Shown: piece after piece, positions 9,940-19,106 of the stretch
Position numbering within the stretch: the first letter of the stretch is position 1
How the letters are laid out: every line of letters starts with the position of its first letter
DNA from: Nitrosomonadaceae bacterium
GTDB taxonomy: Bacteria; Pseudomonadota; Gammaproteobacteria; Burkholderiales; Nitrosomonadaceae
Assembly: GCA_030646695.1 (NCBI GenBank)
Contig: JAUSLF010000022.1
Coordinates: forward strand, 1 to 64,000
Reading direction: 5' to 3'
Length of the DNA stretch: 64,000 nt
Program-made: the position numbers and the translations under genes
The notes under the pieces: model-generated
Told to the model about the DNA's origin: nothing
The model's database searches: none
What the model saw: the letters and a program-made list of their open reading frames with translations, nothing else

Positions 9940-9967
9940 GGTTTATTCGAAGTGAGCAGGTTGTCAA
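9940..9967 (-). promoter_or_regulatory. Candidate sigma-70 promoter for the gnd-zwf-tal run
   Basis: On the minus strand a perfect TTGACA (9967-9962) is followed after 16 bases by TAAACC (9945-9940), about 140 bases before the gnd start. The -10 match is weak, so this is only a candidate. The rest of the gap 9798-9997 shows no gene. Confidence 0.3.
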
Positions 9968-9997
9968 GTCTATGGTGGGGAATAGTATCGATAACCC

Positions 9998-11302
9998 CTA
10001 CATTTCCGATTGTAAATTATGCGCCAGGTTCTGCAGCCGCGCTATCCTTAACGCGGCAGGCGGATGGGAATCATAAAATGCCGAATGCAACGGGTCGGGA
10101 GTGAGCGTTGCGGCATTGTCCTGGTAGAGCTTTACCAGCGCACGGATGAGATCGGTGGCAGAGGCTTTGTGTGCAGCGTATTCGTCAGCTTCAAATTCGT
10201 GTTTGCGCGAATACAGGCTGGACAGCGGCTGCAACAGGAACGTAAACACGGGCATCACCAGGAAAAACAGCAATAGTGCCATTGCGGTTGCAGGTACGGC
10301 CGCAACGGTTACGCCCAATCCCTGATAGAACCAGTCCTGCTGCATCAGGTAGCCCAATCCCCACAAGAACACCAGGCTCATGGCGAAACTCCAGACGATG
10401 CGTTTCATGACGTGGCGGCGCTTGAAATGTCCCAGTTCATGCGCCAGCACTGCTTCGATTTCGGCTGCGTCGAGCCGCGAAAGTAAAGTGTCGAAGAAAA
10501 CGATACGCTTGGTTTTGCCGAAGCCGGTGAAATAAGCGTTGCCGTGACTGCTGCGGCGCGAGCCATCCATCACGAACAGTCCACTGGATTCGAAGCCGCA
10601 TTTTTGCAGCAGTTGTTCGATACGCGCCTTGAGCGCGGCATCTGCCAGCGGCGTGAACTTGTTGAATAGCGGCGCAATCCAGGTGGGGTAGATGGCCAGA
10701 ACCAGCAGGTTGAATACCATCCATGCGAACCAGGCGTAGAGCCACCAGTGCGCACCCATCTCCGCCATCAGCCACAACACCCCGAATAGCAGCGGTACGC
10801 CGAGCAGCATACCCAGCGCAGTCTGCTTGATGAGATCGGCAAAGAACATGGCGGGCGTCATTTTATTGAAGCCGAATTGTTGTTCGATGATAAAAGTGCG
10901 ATAGTAAGTCAAGGGGATTTCTACTACACTCATCAGCAGCATGGTGCTGATGATCAGCGCTATGCCGTGGGTTATCGGGTAATTTGCTAAACTGCCGTCG
11001 AGCGGTATCGGGACACCCAGCCAGTCTGACCAGAAAGCGGCCAGGGCATTCAACCCGCCGCCGAGGGTAAGAGCCAGTAGCAATGCCGCTTCCAGAAATA
11101 TGTTGAGATAACCGAGACGGGTTTTTGCGCAAGTATAGTCGGCTGCTTTCTGGTGCGCTGCTAGATCGATTTGCGCGGAAAAGTTGTCGGGCACGCTGGC
11201 GCGGTGGGCGCGGACATGGTGGATATGCCGCGTTGCGAGCCACATGCGCACACAGGTGGTGAGCAGCAGGGCGGCAACAAAGACGGCAGTGAAGATTTGC
11301 AT
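9998..11302 (-). CDS. M48 family (Ste24-like) membrane zinc metallopeptidase
   Basis: This 434-residue integral membrane protease resembles Ste24/CAAX prenyl protease 1. The zinc motif HELGH begins at His288 (LAHELGHFKRRH), and the third ligand region FEADEYAA lies towards the C-terminus. Several hydrophobic segments precede and follow the motif, starting with MQIFTAVFVAALLL. The start at 11302 places this membrane segment at the N-terminus; a 22-codon longer TTG frame would add a hydrophilic leader and reach into the promoter region shared with orn. Bacterial members are thought to act in membrane protein quality control. It is divergent from orn, an arrangement I recall from several betaproteobacteria. 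Confidence 0.9.
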   Translation of the reverse strand: MQIFTAVFVAALLLTTCVRMWLATRHIHHVRAHRASVPDNFSAQIDLAAHQKAADYTCAKTRLGYLNIFLEAALLLALTLGGGLNALAAFWSDWLGVPIPLDGSLANYPITHGIALIISTMLLMSVVEIPLTYYRTFIIEQQFGFNKMTPAMFFADLIKQTALGMLLGVPLLFGVLWLMAEMGAHWWLYAWFAWMVFNLLVLAIYPTWIAPLFNKFTPLADAALKARIEQLLQKCGFESSGLFVMDGSRRSSHGNAYFTGFGKTKRIVFFDTLLSRLDAAEIEAVLAHELGHFKRRHVMKRIVWSFAMSLVFLWGLGYLMQQDWFYQGLGVTVAAVPATAMALLLFFLVMPVFTFLLQPLSSLYSRKHEFEADEYAAHKASATDLIRALVKLYQDNAATLTPDPLHSAFYDSHPPAALRIARLQNLAHNLQSEM

Positions 11303-11373
11303 GGATAGTTGAGACCAGAGGCTGGCAACGGGCAGTGAGCGTGACGGACTGCTAGCGGTATGACACAATTACA

Positions 11374-11389
11374 CCCTGAAAATTCAGGG
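11374..11389. promoter_or_regulatory. Short inverted repeat in the orn leader
   Basis: CCCTGA and TCAGGG are separated by four bases, 13 bases before the orn ATG. It could be a small operator or leader hairpin. It is short enough to be chance. Confidence 0.25.
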
Positions 11390-11402
11390 GAAGGGTCGGA
11401 TT

Positions 11403-11948
11403 ATGGCACAAGATAACGGTAACCTCATCTGGATCGACATGGAAATGAGCGGACTCAGCTCGGATCGCGATCGCATCATCGAGGTGGCCCTGGTCGTGAC
11501 CGATTCGCAGTTGAACGTGGTGGCGGAGGCGCCGGTGCTGGTGGTACATCAGTCAGATGCGGTGTTGGACGGGATGGACAACTGGAATAAATCCACTCAT
11601 GGCAAATCCGGTCTGATCGACAAGATCAAGGTGTCAACCCTGACAGAATCTGAGGTGGAGGCATGCATGCTTGAGTTCCTGCAGCAGCATGTTCCGCCTG
11701 GGATTTCCCCCATGTGCGGCAATTCCATCTGCCAGGACCGCCGCTTCTTGGCGCGTTCCATGCCGCAACTGGAGGCATATTTTCATTATCGCAATCTGGA
11801 TGTGAGCACCCTGAAGGAACTGGTCAAACGCTGGAAACCCGGGATTGCTGCAGGTTTGACCAAGCAAAGCAAGCATGAAGCGCTGGCGGATATTTATGAC
11901 TCCATTGTTGAAATGAAGTATTACCGCGAGCATTTCCTCAGGGCGTAG
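11403..11948 (+). CDS. orn: Oligoribonuclease
   Basis: It is a 3'-5' exoribonuclease that degrades 2-5 nt RNA fragments and linear dinucleotides such as pGpG, and is essential in many proteobacteria. The 181 residues match the family length. The DEDDh catalytic set is visible: Asp12 and Glu14 in [11 protein letters not shown], the central Asp in [12 protein letters not shown], and the C-terminal KHEALADI segment with the last Asp and nearby His. The start ATG gives the canonical short N-terminus. It diverges from the M48 protease gene and stands upstream of glgP copy 2, with 62 bp between them. Confidence 0.97.
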   Translation: MAQDNGNLIWIDMEMSGLSSDRDRIIEVALVVTDSQLNVVAEAPVLVVHQSDAVLDGMDNWNKSTHGKSGLIDKIKVSTLTESEVEACMLEFLQQHVPPGISPMCGNSICQDRRFLARSMPQLEAYFHYRNLDVSTLKELVKRWKPGIAAGLTKQSKHEALADIYDSIVEMKYYREHFLRA

Positions 11949-12010
11949 CAGAGTAATACGCAATTTACTTTTCACACCTATCGTCTAGCCTCTGTTAAGG
12001 AGAATTACGC

Positions 12011-14566
12011 ATGTCTTCCCGCACCGCATTTACCATCGCAGTCAATCCCAAAATCCCGCCCCGTCTGGTGCGCCTGGAGGAGCTCACCAACAATCTCTGG
12101 TACAGTTGGGATCGCTCTACCCGCACCTTGTTTGCCCGATTGCATCTCGGTCTGTGGGGGGCGGTGGGGCACAATCCCAAGGCTTTTCTCAAGCGCGTGG
12201 ACGAATCCCTGCTGCTGAAAGCGGCAGAAGACCGGGTATTCCTGGCCAATTACAACCGTATTCTGTCGGCCTACGATTCTTATCATTCCGAGCCGCTGCG
12301 GCACGACGACACCGAAAGCCTGCGTTCACACGATCAGGTGGCGTATTTCTGTTTCGAGTTCGGTTTTCATGAGAGCTTCCCGATTTATTCCGGCGGCCTT
12401 GGCATCCTGGCCGGTGACCACTGCAAGTCAGCGAGCGATCTGCGTTTGCCGCTTGTCGCTGTCGGCCTGCTCTACCGCCAGGGCTATTTTTTCCAGACTA
12501 TCGATAACCAGGGCAATCAGCAAGTCACCTACGCCGACTCGGATTTCGAAGACTTGCCGGTGTCGCCGGTGCTGCGCGGTGATGGCTCGGAAGTGCATGT
12601 CGAAGTGGAATTGCCGCAACGCAAGGTGGTGGTGAAAGTGTGGCAGGCGAAGGTGGGCAATGTGATGCTCTATCTGCTCGATACCGATTTGCCGGAAAAT
12701 TCCCCGCGAGACCGCGACATCGCCCATCAGCTCTATGGCGGCGACAAAGTCATGCGCATCGAGCAGGAAATCATACTCGGTGTCGGTGGCGTGCGCGCAT
12801 TGCAGGCGGTGGGCATGCAGCCGACGGTATGGCACATCAATGAAGGTCATGCGGCGTTCATGATGCTGGAGCGTGCGCGCGTATTGGTGCAGCAGGGACT
12901 GGATTTTGCCAGCGCGCTGGAGGCAGTGGCGGTGAGCACGGTATTCACTACCCATACCGCAGTGCCGGCGGGACACGATCATTTCAGTGAAGATATGATG
13001 CAGGCATACTTTGATGGATTCTACCGCGATCTTAAAATCGTCCGTGAAGAATTCATGGCGCTGGGCCGCACCCCCGGCAGTCCGGATTTCAATATGACTA
13101 CGCTCGCCATCCGCGGTTCGCGCTTGCACAACGGCGTGAGCAAAATACACGGCGGCGTATCGGCGCGCATCTGCCGGAATTTGTGGCCGCAGATTGAGCC
13201 GGAAGAAAACCCGATGGCATATGTCACCAACGGCGTGCATGTGCCGACGTTCCTGGCGCAGGAATGGTCCGACTTGTTCGATCGCTATTTCGGGCAGGAT
13301 TGGCGCAGCAAGATGCGCGACACCGAATACTGGTCGCGCATCTACGAGATACCCGACCACCTGTTCTGGAGCGTGCGGCAGTCGCTGAAATCACAAATGC
13401 TTTACGGCATACGCAACCGTCTCGCCATACAGAATTCCCGCAACCATGGCTCTGATGCGCATCTCGACCGGCTGTTCAAGTTCGCCGATCCGATCAACCC
13501 AAATGTGTTGACACTCGGTTTTGCCCGCCGCTTCGCCACTTATAAACGCGCCACGCTGCTATTCGAGAATCTCGACTGGCTGCGTAAAATCATCCTTGAC
13601 CAGGAACGCCCGGTGTTGCTGATTTTCACCGGTAAGGCACACCCGGCGGACGTTCCTAGCCAGGACTTGATCCGGCGCATCAGCCAGATCGCGCACTTGC
13701 CAGAATTTGAAGGGCAGCTTCTGTTGATCGAAGGTTATGATCTACGTCTTGCGCGGCGGCTGGTGGCGGGAGTGGATGTGTGGCTCAACAACCCGGTGTA
13801 CCCGCTGGAGGCAAGCGGTACTTCCGGGATGAAAGCGGGCATCAACGGAACAATTAACCTGAGTGTACTCGATGGCTGGTGGGGAGAAGGCTACGACGGC
13901 AAAAATGGCTGGGCCATCAAGCCGGGACCGGAGGATATGACGCCCATACTGCGCGACCAGGAAGAAAGCCAGACGCTCTATGAAATCCTGCAGGATCGTG
14001 TGGTGCCACTCTATTACAGTCGCGACAAACTTGGTTTTTCGCCTGAATGGGTGAGAATGGCCAAGCATTCGATGGCGTCATTGCTGCCGCGCTTCAGTGC
14101 CGCACGCATGGTGGGTGAATATGTGAAGAATTTCTATCTGCCAGCCAGCAATCAAGGTGCGCTCTATGCCGAAAACGGCTTCGCCGTCGCTAGGAAAATC
14201 GCTGCCTGGAAAGCCCATGTGAGAAACGCGTGGGGCGGGGTGACGCTACGCCGGCTGGATACCCCCTGCCAGCGCGTCAACTTTGGCGATGCGCTGCATT
14301 TCAATGTTGCTGCAAGACTGAACGGCCTGCAGCCTGAGGACGTGATAGTGGAACTGTTGATCTGCCGCCAGTTCAAGGGTAGCAAGCCGTGCGATTTCAA
14401 GCACTTCAGGTTTAAATTTAGTGGCGTCGGAGAATCGGGTGAGCATCTGTTTGAACTGGATCTTGCCCCGGAATTATGCGGCAGGCTGGAATATTACATC
14501 CGTATTTATCCGTATCAACCGCTGCTGACGCATCCGCTGGAAATGGGCATGATGGTATGGTTGTGA
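12011..14566 (+). CDS. glgP: Alpha-glucan (glycogen) phosphorylase, copy 2
   Basis: This second GT35 phosphorylase has 851 residues. AAGGAG stands nine bases before the ATG. The PLP-lysine motif GTSGMKAGINGT is near residue 607, with NEGHAAFMMLERAR and LGFARRFATYKR as further family blocks. It shares layout and length with copy 1 at 434-2980 but is clearly diverged, so this is not a recent duplication. It converges on glgA, and the 40-base gap between them has no hairpin terminator. A possible division of labour is glycogen for one copy and maltodextrins from the GH57 enzymes for the other; the sequence alone does not show which. Confidence 0.95.
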   Translation: MSSRTAFTIAVNPKIPPRLVRLEELTNNLWYSWDRSTRTLFARLHLGLWGAVGHNPKAFLKRVDESLLLKAAEDRVFLANYNRILSAYDSYHSEPLRHDDTESLRSHDQVAYFCFEFGFHESFPIYSGGLGILAGDHCKSASDLRLPLVAVGLLYRQGYFFQTIDNQGNQQVTYADSDFEDLPVSPVLRGDGSEVHVEVELPQRKVVVKVWQAKVGNVMLYLLDTDLPENSPRDRDIAHQLYGGDKVMRIEQEIILGVGGVRALQAVGMQPTVWHINEGHAAFMMLERARVLVQQGLDFASALEAVAVSTVFTTHTAVPAGHDHFSEDMMQAYFDGFYRDLKIVREEFMALGRTPGSPDFNMTTLAIRGSRLHNGVSKIHGGVSARICRNLWPQIEPEENPMAYVTNGVHVPTFLAQEWSDLFDRYFGQDWRSKMRDTEYWSRIYEIPDHLFWSVRQSLKSQMLYGIRNRLAIQNSRNHGSDAHLDRLFKFADPINPNVLTLGFARRFATYKRATLLFENLDWLRKIILDQERPVLLIFTGKAHPADVPSQDLIRRISQIAHLPEFEGQLLLIEGYDLRLARRLVAGVDVWLNNPVYPLEASGTSGMKAGINGTINLSVLDGWWGEGYDGKNGWAIKPGPEDMTPILRDQEESQTLYEILQDRVVPLYYSRDKLGFSPEWVRMAKHSMASLLPRFSAARMVGEYVKNFYLPASNQGALYAENGFAVARKIAAWKAHVRNAWGGVTLRRLDTPCQRVNFGDALHFNVAARLNGLQPEDVIVELLICRQFKGSKPCDFKHFRFKFSGVGESGEHLFELDLAPELCGRLEYYIRIYPYQPLLTHPLEMGMMVWL

Positions 14567-14605
14567 GGTTATGTTGGGGAGTGGGGAGTAAGGAGTAGGG
14601 AGGCA

Positions 14606-16147
14606 CTACATTTTCCGCTGCCGTTTGGATGTGGCTGGTTTGGCACGAGCCTGTTTCGATGGCCGGGATAGCAGCGACAAATATATTTCGCGGTAGGCAG
14701 CAGCGCTGGTGCGCCAACTGAAATCTTTGGCCATGCCGTTTTTCTGCAAACGGCGCCAGGTTGGTTTATCGTGGTAGGCGCTAGTGACGCGCCGGATGGC
14801 GGCGAGGAAATTGCCAGGGGTCATGGTGTGGAACAGGAAACCGCTGGCGCTTCCGTCGGCGAGCGTTGCCGGGGTGCAGTCCACCACCGTGTCGAGCAGA
14901 CCACCAGTGGCATGTACCAGTGGCGGCGTACCGTAGTGTTGGCTGTACATCTGGTTCAAACCGCAAGGTTCGAAGCGTGATGGCATCAGGAAGCTGTCGA
15001 CGCCGGCCTCAATCAAGTGTGACAGCGTTTCGTCAAAGCCAATACGCACAGCGATTTTCCCAGGGTGAGTTTTTGCCAACAGCGTCAACTGCTGTTCCAG
15101 CGCCGCTTCGCCGCTGCCGAGAATGACCAGTTGTGCGGGAATTCTGGTCAGTTGCGGCGCGACCTGCAGCAACAGATCGTAACCCTTCTGATGAGTGAAA
15201 CGGCTCACTGCCCCAAACAATAAAATATCCGGATCGACCATCAGTCCCAGCGCCTGCTGCAATGCGCGCTTGTTGGCGGCCTTGGCGGCAAGCCTGTTGG
15301 CAGTGTAATTGCGCGCAAGACAGGGATCGGTGGCAGGGTCCCATTCAACGCTATCGATGCCATTGACGATGCCGCTGAGATGTTCGCGGCGTCCTGCCAG
15401 CAAGCCTTGCAAGCCGAAACCCAGTGGCGCCGTCTGGATTTCCCTGGCGTAGGTGGGGCTGACGCTGACGATGTGATCGGCATAATAGAGTCCGGCCTTG
15501 AGAAATGACATTTTTCCGTGGTATTCAACACCGTTGATGTCGAAGCTGGCGGCGGGCAGTCCCAGTTGGGTGACGCTGCCGGGCGGGAATACACCTTGAA
15601 AGGCGAGATTGTGTACCGCCATTAGGGATGCCGCTTTTGTTCCCCGATGAAAATACAGATATGCCGGCGTGAGGCCGCTTTGCCAATCATTGCAGTGAAC
15701 CACCTGCGGGCGCCAGGCGAGCGGGCTGGCATCGCTCGCCAGAATTGCGCCGATTTTTGCGAGTAGACCGAAACGCAGCGCGTTATCCGGCCAGTCATGC
15801 CCGGCCGCATCCGTGTACGGACCGCCTTTGCGCCGATAGAGTCCGGGGCAGTCGATGATATAGATGGGAACGCTTGCAGAGGTACTTACTGGCAGTCTGG
15901 CGGATAACAGTACGGCCGGCGGAAATTGCGCTAGATCACCAAGCTCCGTCACCTTGCGTTTGTGTTTAAGTTCCGCCAGCACTTGCGGGTAGCCGGGAAT
16001 CAGCAGGCGCACGTCCACCCCCAATTGCTGCAGCGCCACTGGCAGTGCTGCGCTGACGTCACCCAGACCGCCGGTTTTGTTCAGAGGATGGACTTCGGAT
16101 GTGATGAACAGAACACTAAGATCGGGGCGTGATGAGTTGGGCGGCAT
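14606..16147 (-). CDS. glgA: Glycogen synthase (ADP-glucose type)
   Basis: This GT5 enzyme adds glucose from ADP-glucose to the growing alpha-1,4-glucan. It has 513 residues. The ADP-glucose-binding KTGGLGDV is near residue 24, and the C-terminal GT-B donor site contains PSRFEPCGLNQMYSQHYGT. The C-terminal tail is basic (KQARAKPATSKRQRK). No clear ribosome-binding site precedes the ATG at 16147. It lies behind pgi on the same strand and near glgB and glgC, so this block is a complete glycogen synthesis set. Confidence 0.96.
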   Translation of the reverse strand: MPPNSSRPDLSVLFITSEVHPLNKTGGLGDVSAALPVALQQLGVDVRLLIPGYPQVLAELKHKRKVTELGDLAQFPPAVLLSARLPVSTSASVPIYIIDCPGLYRRKGGPYTDAAGHDWPDNALRFGLLAKIGAILASDASPLAWRPQVVHCNDWQSGLTPAYLYFHRGTKAASLMAVHNLAFQGVFPPGSVTQLGLPAASFDINGVEYHGKMSFLKAGLYYADHIVSVSPTYAREIQTAPLGFGLQGLLAGRREHLSGIVNGIDSVEWDPATDPCLARNYTANRLAAKAANKRALQQALGLMVDPDILLFGAVSRFTHQKGYDLLLQVAPQLTRIPAQLVILGSGEAALEQQLTLLAKTHPGKIAVRIGFDETLSHLIEAGVDSFLMPSRFEPCGLNQMYSQHYGTPPLVHATGGLLDTVVDCTPATLADGSASGFLFHTMTPGNFLAAIRRVTSAYHDKPTWRRLQKNGMAKDFSWRTSAAAYREIYLSLLSRPSKQARAKPATSKRQRKM

Positions 16148-16188
16148 AGAGTGAATTTGTATGTGGTAGCTTATTGGTCGCCCCGTTG

Positions 16189-17823
16189 CTACCGGTTTGC
16201 CTTGAAATAATTTATTAACCCGTTGGTGGAGGCATCATGGGCAGTCACCTTTCCATCCTGCTCCAGTTCGGCCAGAATTGTCCCAGCCAGTTGTTTGCCC
16301 AGCTCCACTCCCCACTGATCGAATGGGTTTACGTTCCAGACCGCACTTTGTACGAATACCTTGTGTTCGTAGAGGGCGATGAGCGACCCCAGGGTTTTGG
16401 GATCCAGTAGCCTGAACAGAATGGAAGTGGTGGCATGGTTGCCGGGGAAAACCTTGTGCGGCAGCAGTTTCTCCAGCGCTTCTGCTGTCATCCCCTGGGC
16501 TTCGAGTTCGGCACGGACTTCGCTTGCATTCTTGCCGCGCATCAGCGCTTCCGTCTGAGCAAAGAAATTAGCCAGCAACAGGCGATGATGGTCGCCGACG
16601 GGATTGTGGCTTTGGCAGGGCGCCAGGAAATCTGCCGAGATGGTTTGCGTACCCTGGTGCAGTAACTGGTAGAAAGCATGTTGACCGTTGGTTCCCGGTT
16701 CACCCCATACCACCACGCCGGTGCTGTAGTCCACTGCGTTACCGTCACGGTCTATGCGCTTGCCGTTACTCTCCATTTCCAGTTGTTGCAGATAAGCCGG
16801 GAAGCGTTGCAGAGATTGATCATAAGGCAGCACCGCATGGGTTCCGGCACCGCAGAAATTGATCTGCCAGATGCCGATGAGACCGAGCATGACCGGCAGA
16901 TTCTGTTCCAGCGGCGTGCTGGTGAAATGCCGGTCCATTTCCCTTGCCCCGGTGAGCAGCGCATAAAAATTCTCCATGCCGATCGCAAGTGCAATCGGCA
17001 GGCCGATTGCCGACCACAGCGAATAGCGTCCGCCCACCCAATCCCAGAACTCGAACATGTTGCCGGAATCGATGCCGAATTTCCCCACCTCCGCACGGTT
17101 GGCGGAGACTGCAACGAAATGGGTGGCGACATCCTGTTCTTTGCCGCCATGGGCAAGAAACCACTCCCGCGCGGCGCGGGCATTAGCCATGGTTTCCTGG
17201 GTAGTGAAAGTTTTCGAGGCGATGATGAACAGCGTGGTTTCCGGGTTCAACTGCCGCAGCATTTCGGCAAGCTGGGTGCCATCGATGTTGGAAACGAAGT
17301 GTGCAACGAGATGGGGCGAGCCATAAGGTCTGAGGGCTTCGACCACCATCGCCGGTCCCAGGTCGGAACCACCAATGCCGATATTGACCACATCGGTGAA
17401 GCGATTGCCGGAGTGACCTGTTAACTCGCCGCTGCGCACAGCGTTCGAGTATCGCTCCATCTGCGTCAGCACCCGTTTGACCGCAGGCATGACATCGACC
17501 CCGTCCACCAGCACCGGGTTCTCGCCGCGCAGCGCAACATGCAGAGCGGCACGGTCCTCGGTATTGTTTATTTTCTCTCCGCGGAACATCCGCGCGATCC
17601 AGTCCTCCAGCCCCTGCTGGCGGGCGAGTGCCAGTAGCAGGGTGATGGTCTCCGCGCTGACGGGATGCTTGGAGTAGTCCAGCAGAATATCGTTAAACCG
17701 CAACGAGAATTTGTCGAAGCGCTGATTATCCTGTGCAAATAACTCGCGCAAATGCTGTCCTGCCATGACTGGCTGGTGGGCCTGCAACGCAAGCCAGGCA
17801 GGGGATTGAGTGCGGGTGGACAT
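16189..17823 (-). CDS. pgi: Glucose-6-phosphate isomerase
   Basis: It interconverts glucose-6-phosphate and fructose-6-phosphate. The protein is full length at 544 residues. It carries the phosphosugar loop [14 protein letters not shown] and the C-terminal [15 protein letters not shown] signature. It lies 34 bases behind the thiolase gene and 41 bases before glgA. This is the only intact pgi in the window. A decayed N-terminal copy remains behind tal at 5853-6112, so the function seems to have been kept at this site and lost at the other. Confidence 0.97.
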   Translation of the reverse strand: MSTRTQSPAWLALQAHQPVMAGQHLRELFAQDNQRFDKFSLRFNDILLDYSKHPVSAETITLLLALARQQGLEDWIARMFRGEKINNTEDRAALHVALRGENPVLVDGVDVMPAVKRVLTQMERYSNAVRSGELTGHSGNRFTDVVNIGIGGSDLGPAMVVEALRPYGSPHLVAHFVSNIDGTQLAEMLRQLNPETTLFIIASKTFTTQETMANARAAREWFLAHGGKEQDVATHFVAVSANRAEVGKFGIDSGNMFEFWDWVGGRYSLWSAIGLPIALAIGMENFYALLTGAREMDRHFTSTPLEQNLPVMLGLIGIWQINFCGAGTHAVLPYDQSLQRFPAYLQQLEMESNGKRIDRDGNAVDYSTGVVVWGEPGTNGQHAFYQLLHQGTQTISADFLAPCQSHNPVGDHHRLLLANFFAQTEALMRGKNASEVRAELEAQGMTAEALEKLLPHKVFPGNHATTSILFRLLDPKTLGSLIALYEHKVFVQSAVWNVNPFDQWGVELGKQLAGTILAELEQDGKVTAHDASTNGLINYFKANR

Positions 17824-17857
17824 GTCTCTCTATTCCTGATGGTGGAAAATCTCCGCG

Positions 17858-19042
17858 TCACAGACTTTCGAATATCGCTGCGATGCCCTGACCGCCGCCA
17901 ATGCACATAGTCACCAGCGCATAGCGTCCGCCGCTGCGGTGTAGTTCGTAAATCGCCTTGACCGTGAGGATGCAACCGGTCGCACCTATGGGGTGCCCCA
18001 ACGCTACCGCTCCGCCGTTAGGATTGGTTTTTACCGGATCGAAATGCAGCTCTCTCGCCACCGCACATGACTGGGCAGCAAAGGCTTCATTGGACTCAAT
18101 TACGTCCATGTCGGCCACCGTGAGGCCGGCGCGCTTCATGGCATTCTGCACTGCCGGCACCGGTCCGATGCCCATGTATTTTGGATCGACCCCGGCGTGA
18201 GCATAGGATACCAGTCGCGCCATCGGCTTGAGGCCGCGCTTCTCGGCGGCACTGCGTTCCATCAGCACCACTGCCGCCGCGCTGTCGCTGATACCGGAAG
18301 CGTTGCCTGCCGTGACCGTGCCGTCTTTTTGGAACACTGTGCGCAGCCCGGCCAGGGCTTCGATACTCACATCCGCGCGCGGATGCTCGTCAGTATCAAA
18401 AATTGCCGCACCCTTGCGGGTTTTCAGTTCAATTGGCAGTATTTGTTCCTTGAAATAACCATTCCTAATGGCGTGGATGGCGCGGTGGTGGCTTTCCAGC
18501 GCGAATCTGTCCTGCTCTGTGCGGCTGATGCCCCATTTGGCGGCGATGTTTTCTGCGGTAACACCCATGTGCACGTTATCAAAGGGGTCGGTCAGTGCAC
18601 CTACCATCATATCCACGGTGCCGCCGTCGTTCATGCGCTGCCCCCAGCGCAGTGCAGGCAGCAGATATCCGCCGCGGCTCATGGATTCCGCGCCGCCGGC
18701 AACGGCCGCATCGGTATCGCCCAGCAGGATGGTTTGCGCGGCGGAGATGATGGCCTGCAGGCCGCTGCCGCACAAGCGATTCAGAGTCAGTGCGGAGGTA
18801 GTCTGCGGCAGGCCGCCGTTGATGCAGGCCACGCGTGCGAGATACAGGTCCCGGGTTCCGCCGTGGATCACATTGCCAAAAACCAGATGTCCGGCTTCGT
18901 TGGGATCGATCCCGGCGCGAGCCACTGCCGCGCGCACCACTGTTGCCGCCAGTTCTGTAGCGGCAACATCCTTGAGCGCGCCGCCGTAATCGCCGATGGC
19001 GGTACGGACACCGCTCAATATCACCACTTCGCGTGCATTCAT
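17858..19042 (-). CDS. Acetyl-CoA C-acyltransferase (thiolase)
   Basis: This thiolase condenses or cleaves acyl-CoA through a cysteine acyl-enzyme. It has 394 residues. The nucleophile is Cys91 in LNRLCGSGLQA, the histidine lies in GHPIGATG, and the second cysteine in CIGGGQG. The length and motifs fit the acetyl-CoA acetyltransferase group (AtoB/PhaA/BktB). It could feed polyhydroxyalkanoate synthesis or short-chain fatty acid metabolism, but no reductase or synthase gene is adjacent, so I do not assign PhaA. It lies between glgB and pgi, an unexpected place in a glycogen cluster. Confidence 0.93.
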   Translation of the reverse strand: MNAREVVILSGVRTAIGDYGGALKDVAATELAATVVRAAVARAGIDPNEAGHLVFGNVIHGGTRDLYLARVACINGGLPQTTSALTLNRLCGSGLQAIISAAQTILLGDTDAAVAGGAESMSRGGYLLPALRWGQRMNDGGTVDMMVGALTDPFDNVHMGVTAENIAAKWGISRTEQDRFALESHHRAIHAIRNGYFKEQILPIELKTRKGAAIFDTDEHPRADVSIEALAGLRTVFQKDGTVTAGNASGISDSAAAVVLMERSAAEKRGLKPMARLVSYAHAGVDPKYMGIGPVPAVQNAMKRAGLTVADMDVIESNEAFAAQSCAVARELHFDPVKTNPNGGAVALGHPIGATGCILTVKAIYELHRSGGRYALVTMCIGGGQGIAAIFESL

Positions 19043-19106
19043 GACATCTTCTTTGTTTGCCAGAAATATTTTTCTTTATTCGTACTTGGCGACTGAATTT
19101 CCCAGA

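Noticed and set aside
12428-13360. 310-residue open frame on the minus strand
   Set aside because: Shadow of glgP copy 2; composition follows the codon pattern of the real gene.
18197-19096. 299-residue open frame on the plus strand
   Set aside because: Shadow of the thiolase gene; no family features.
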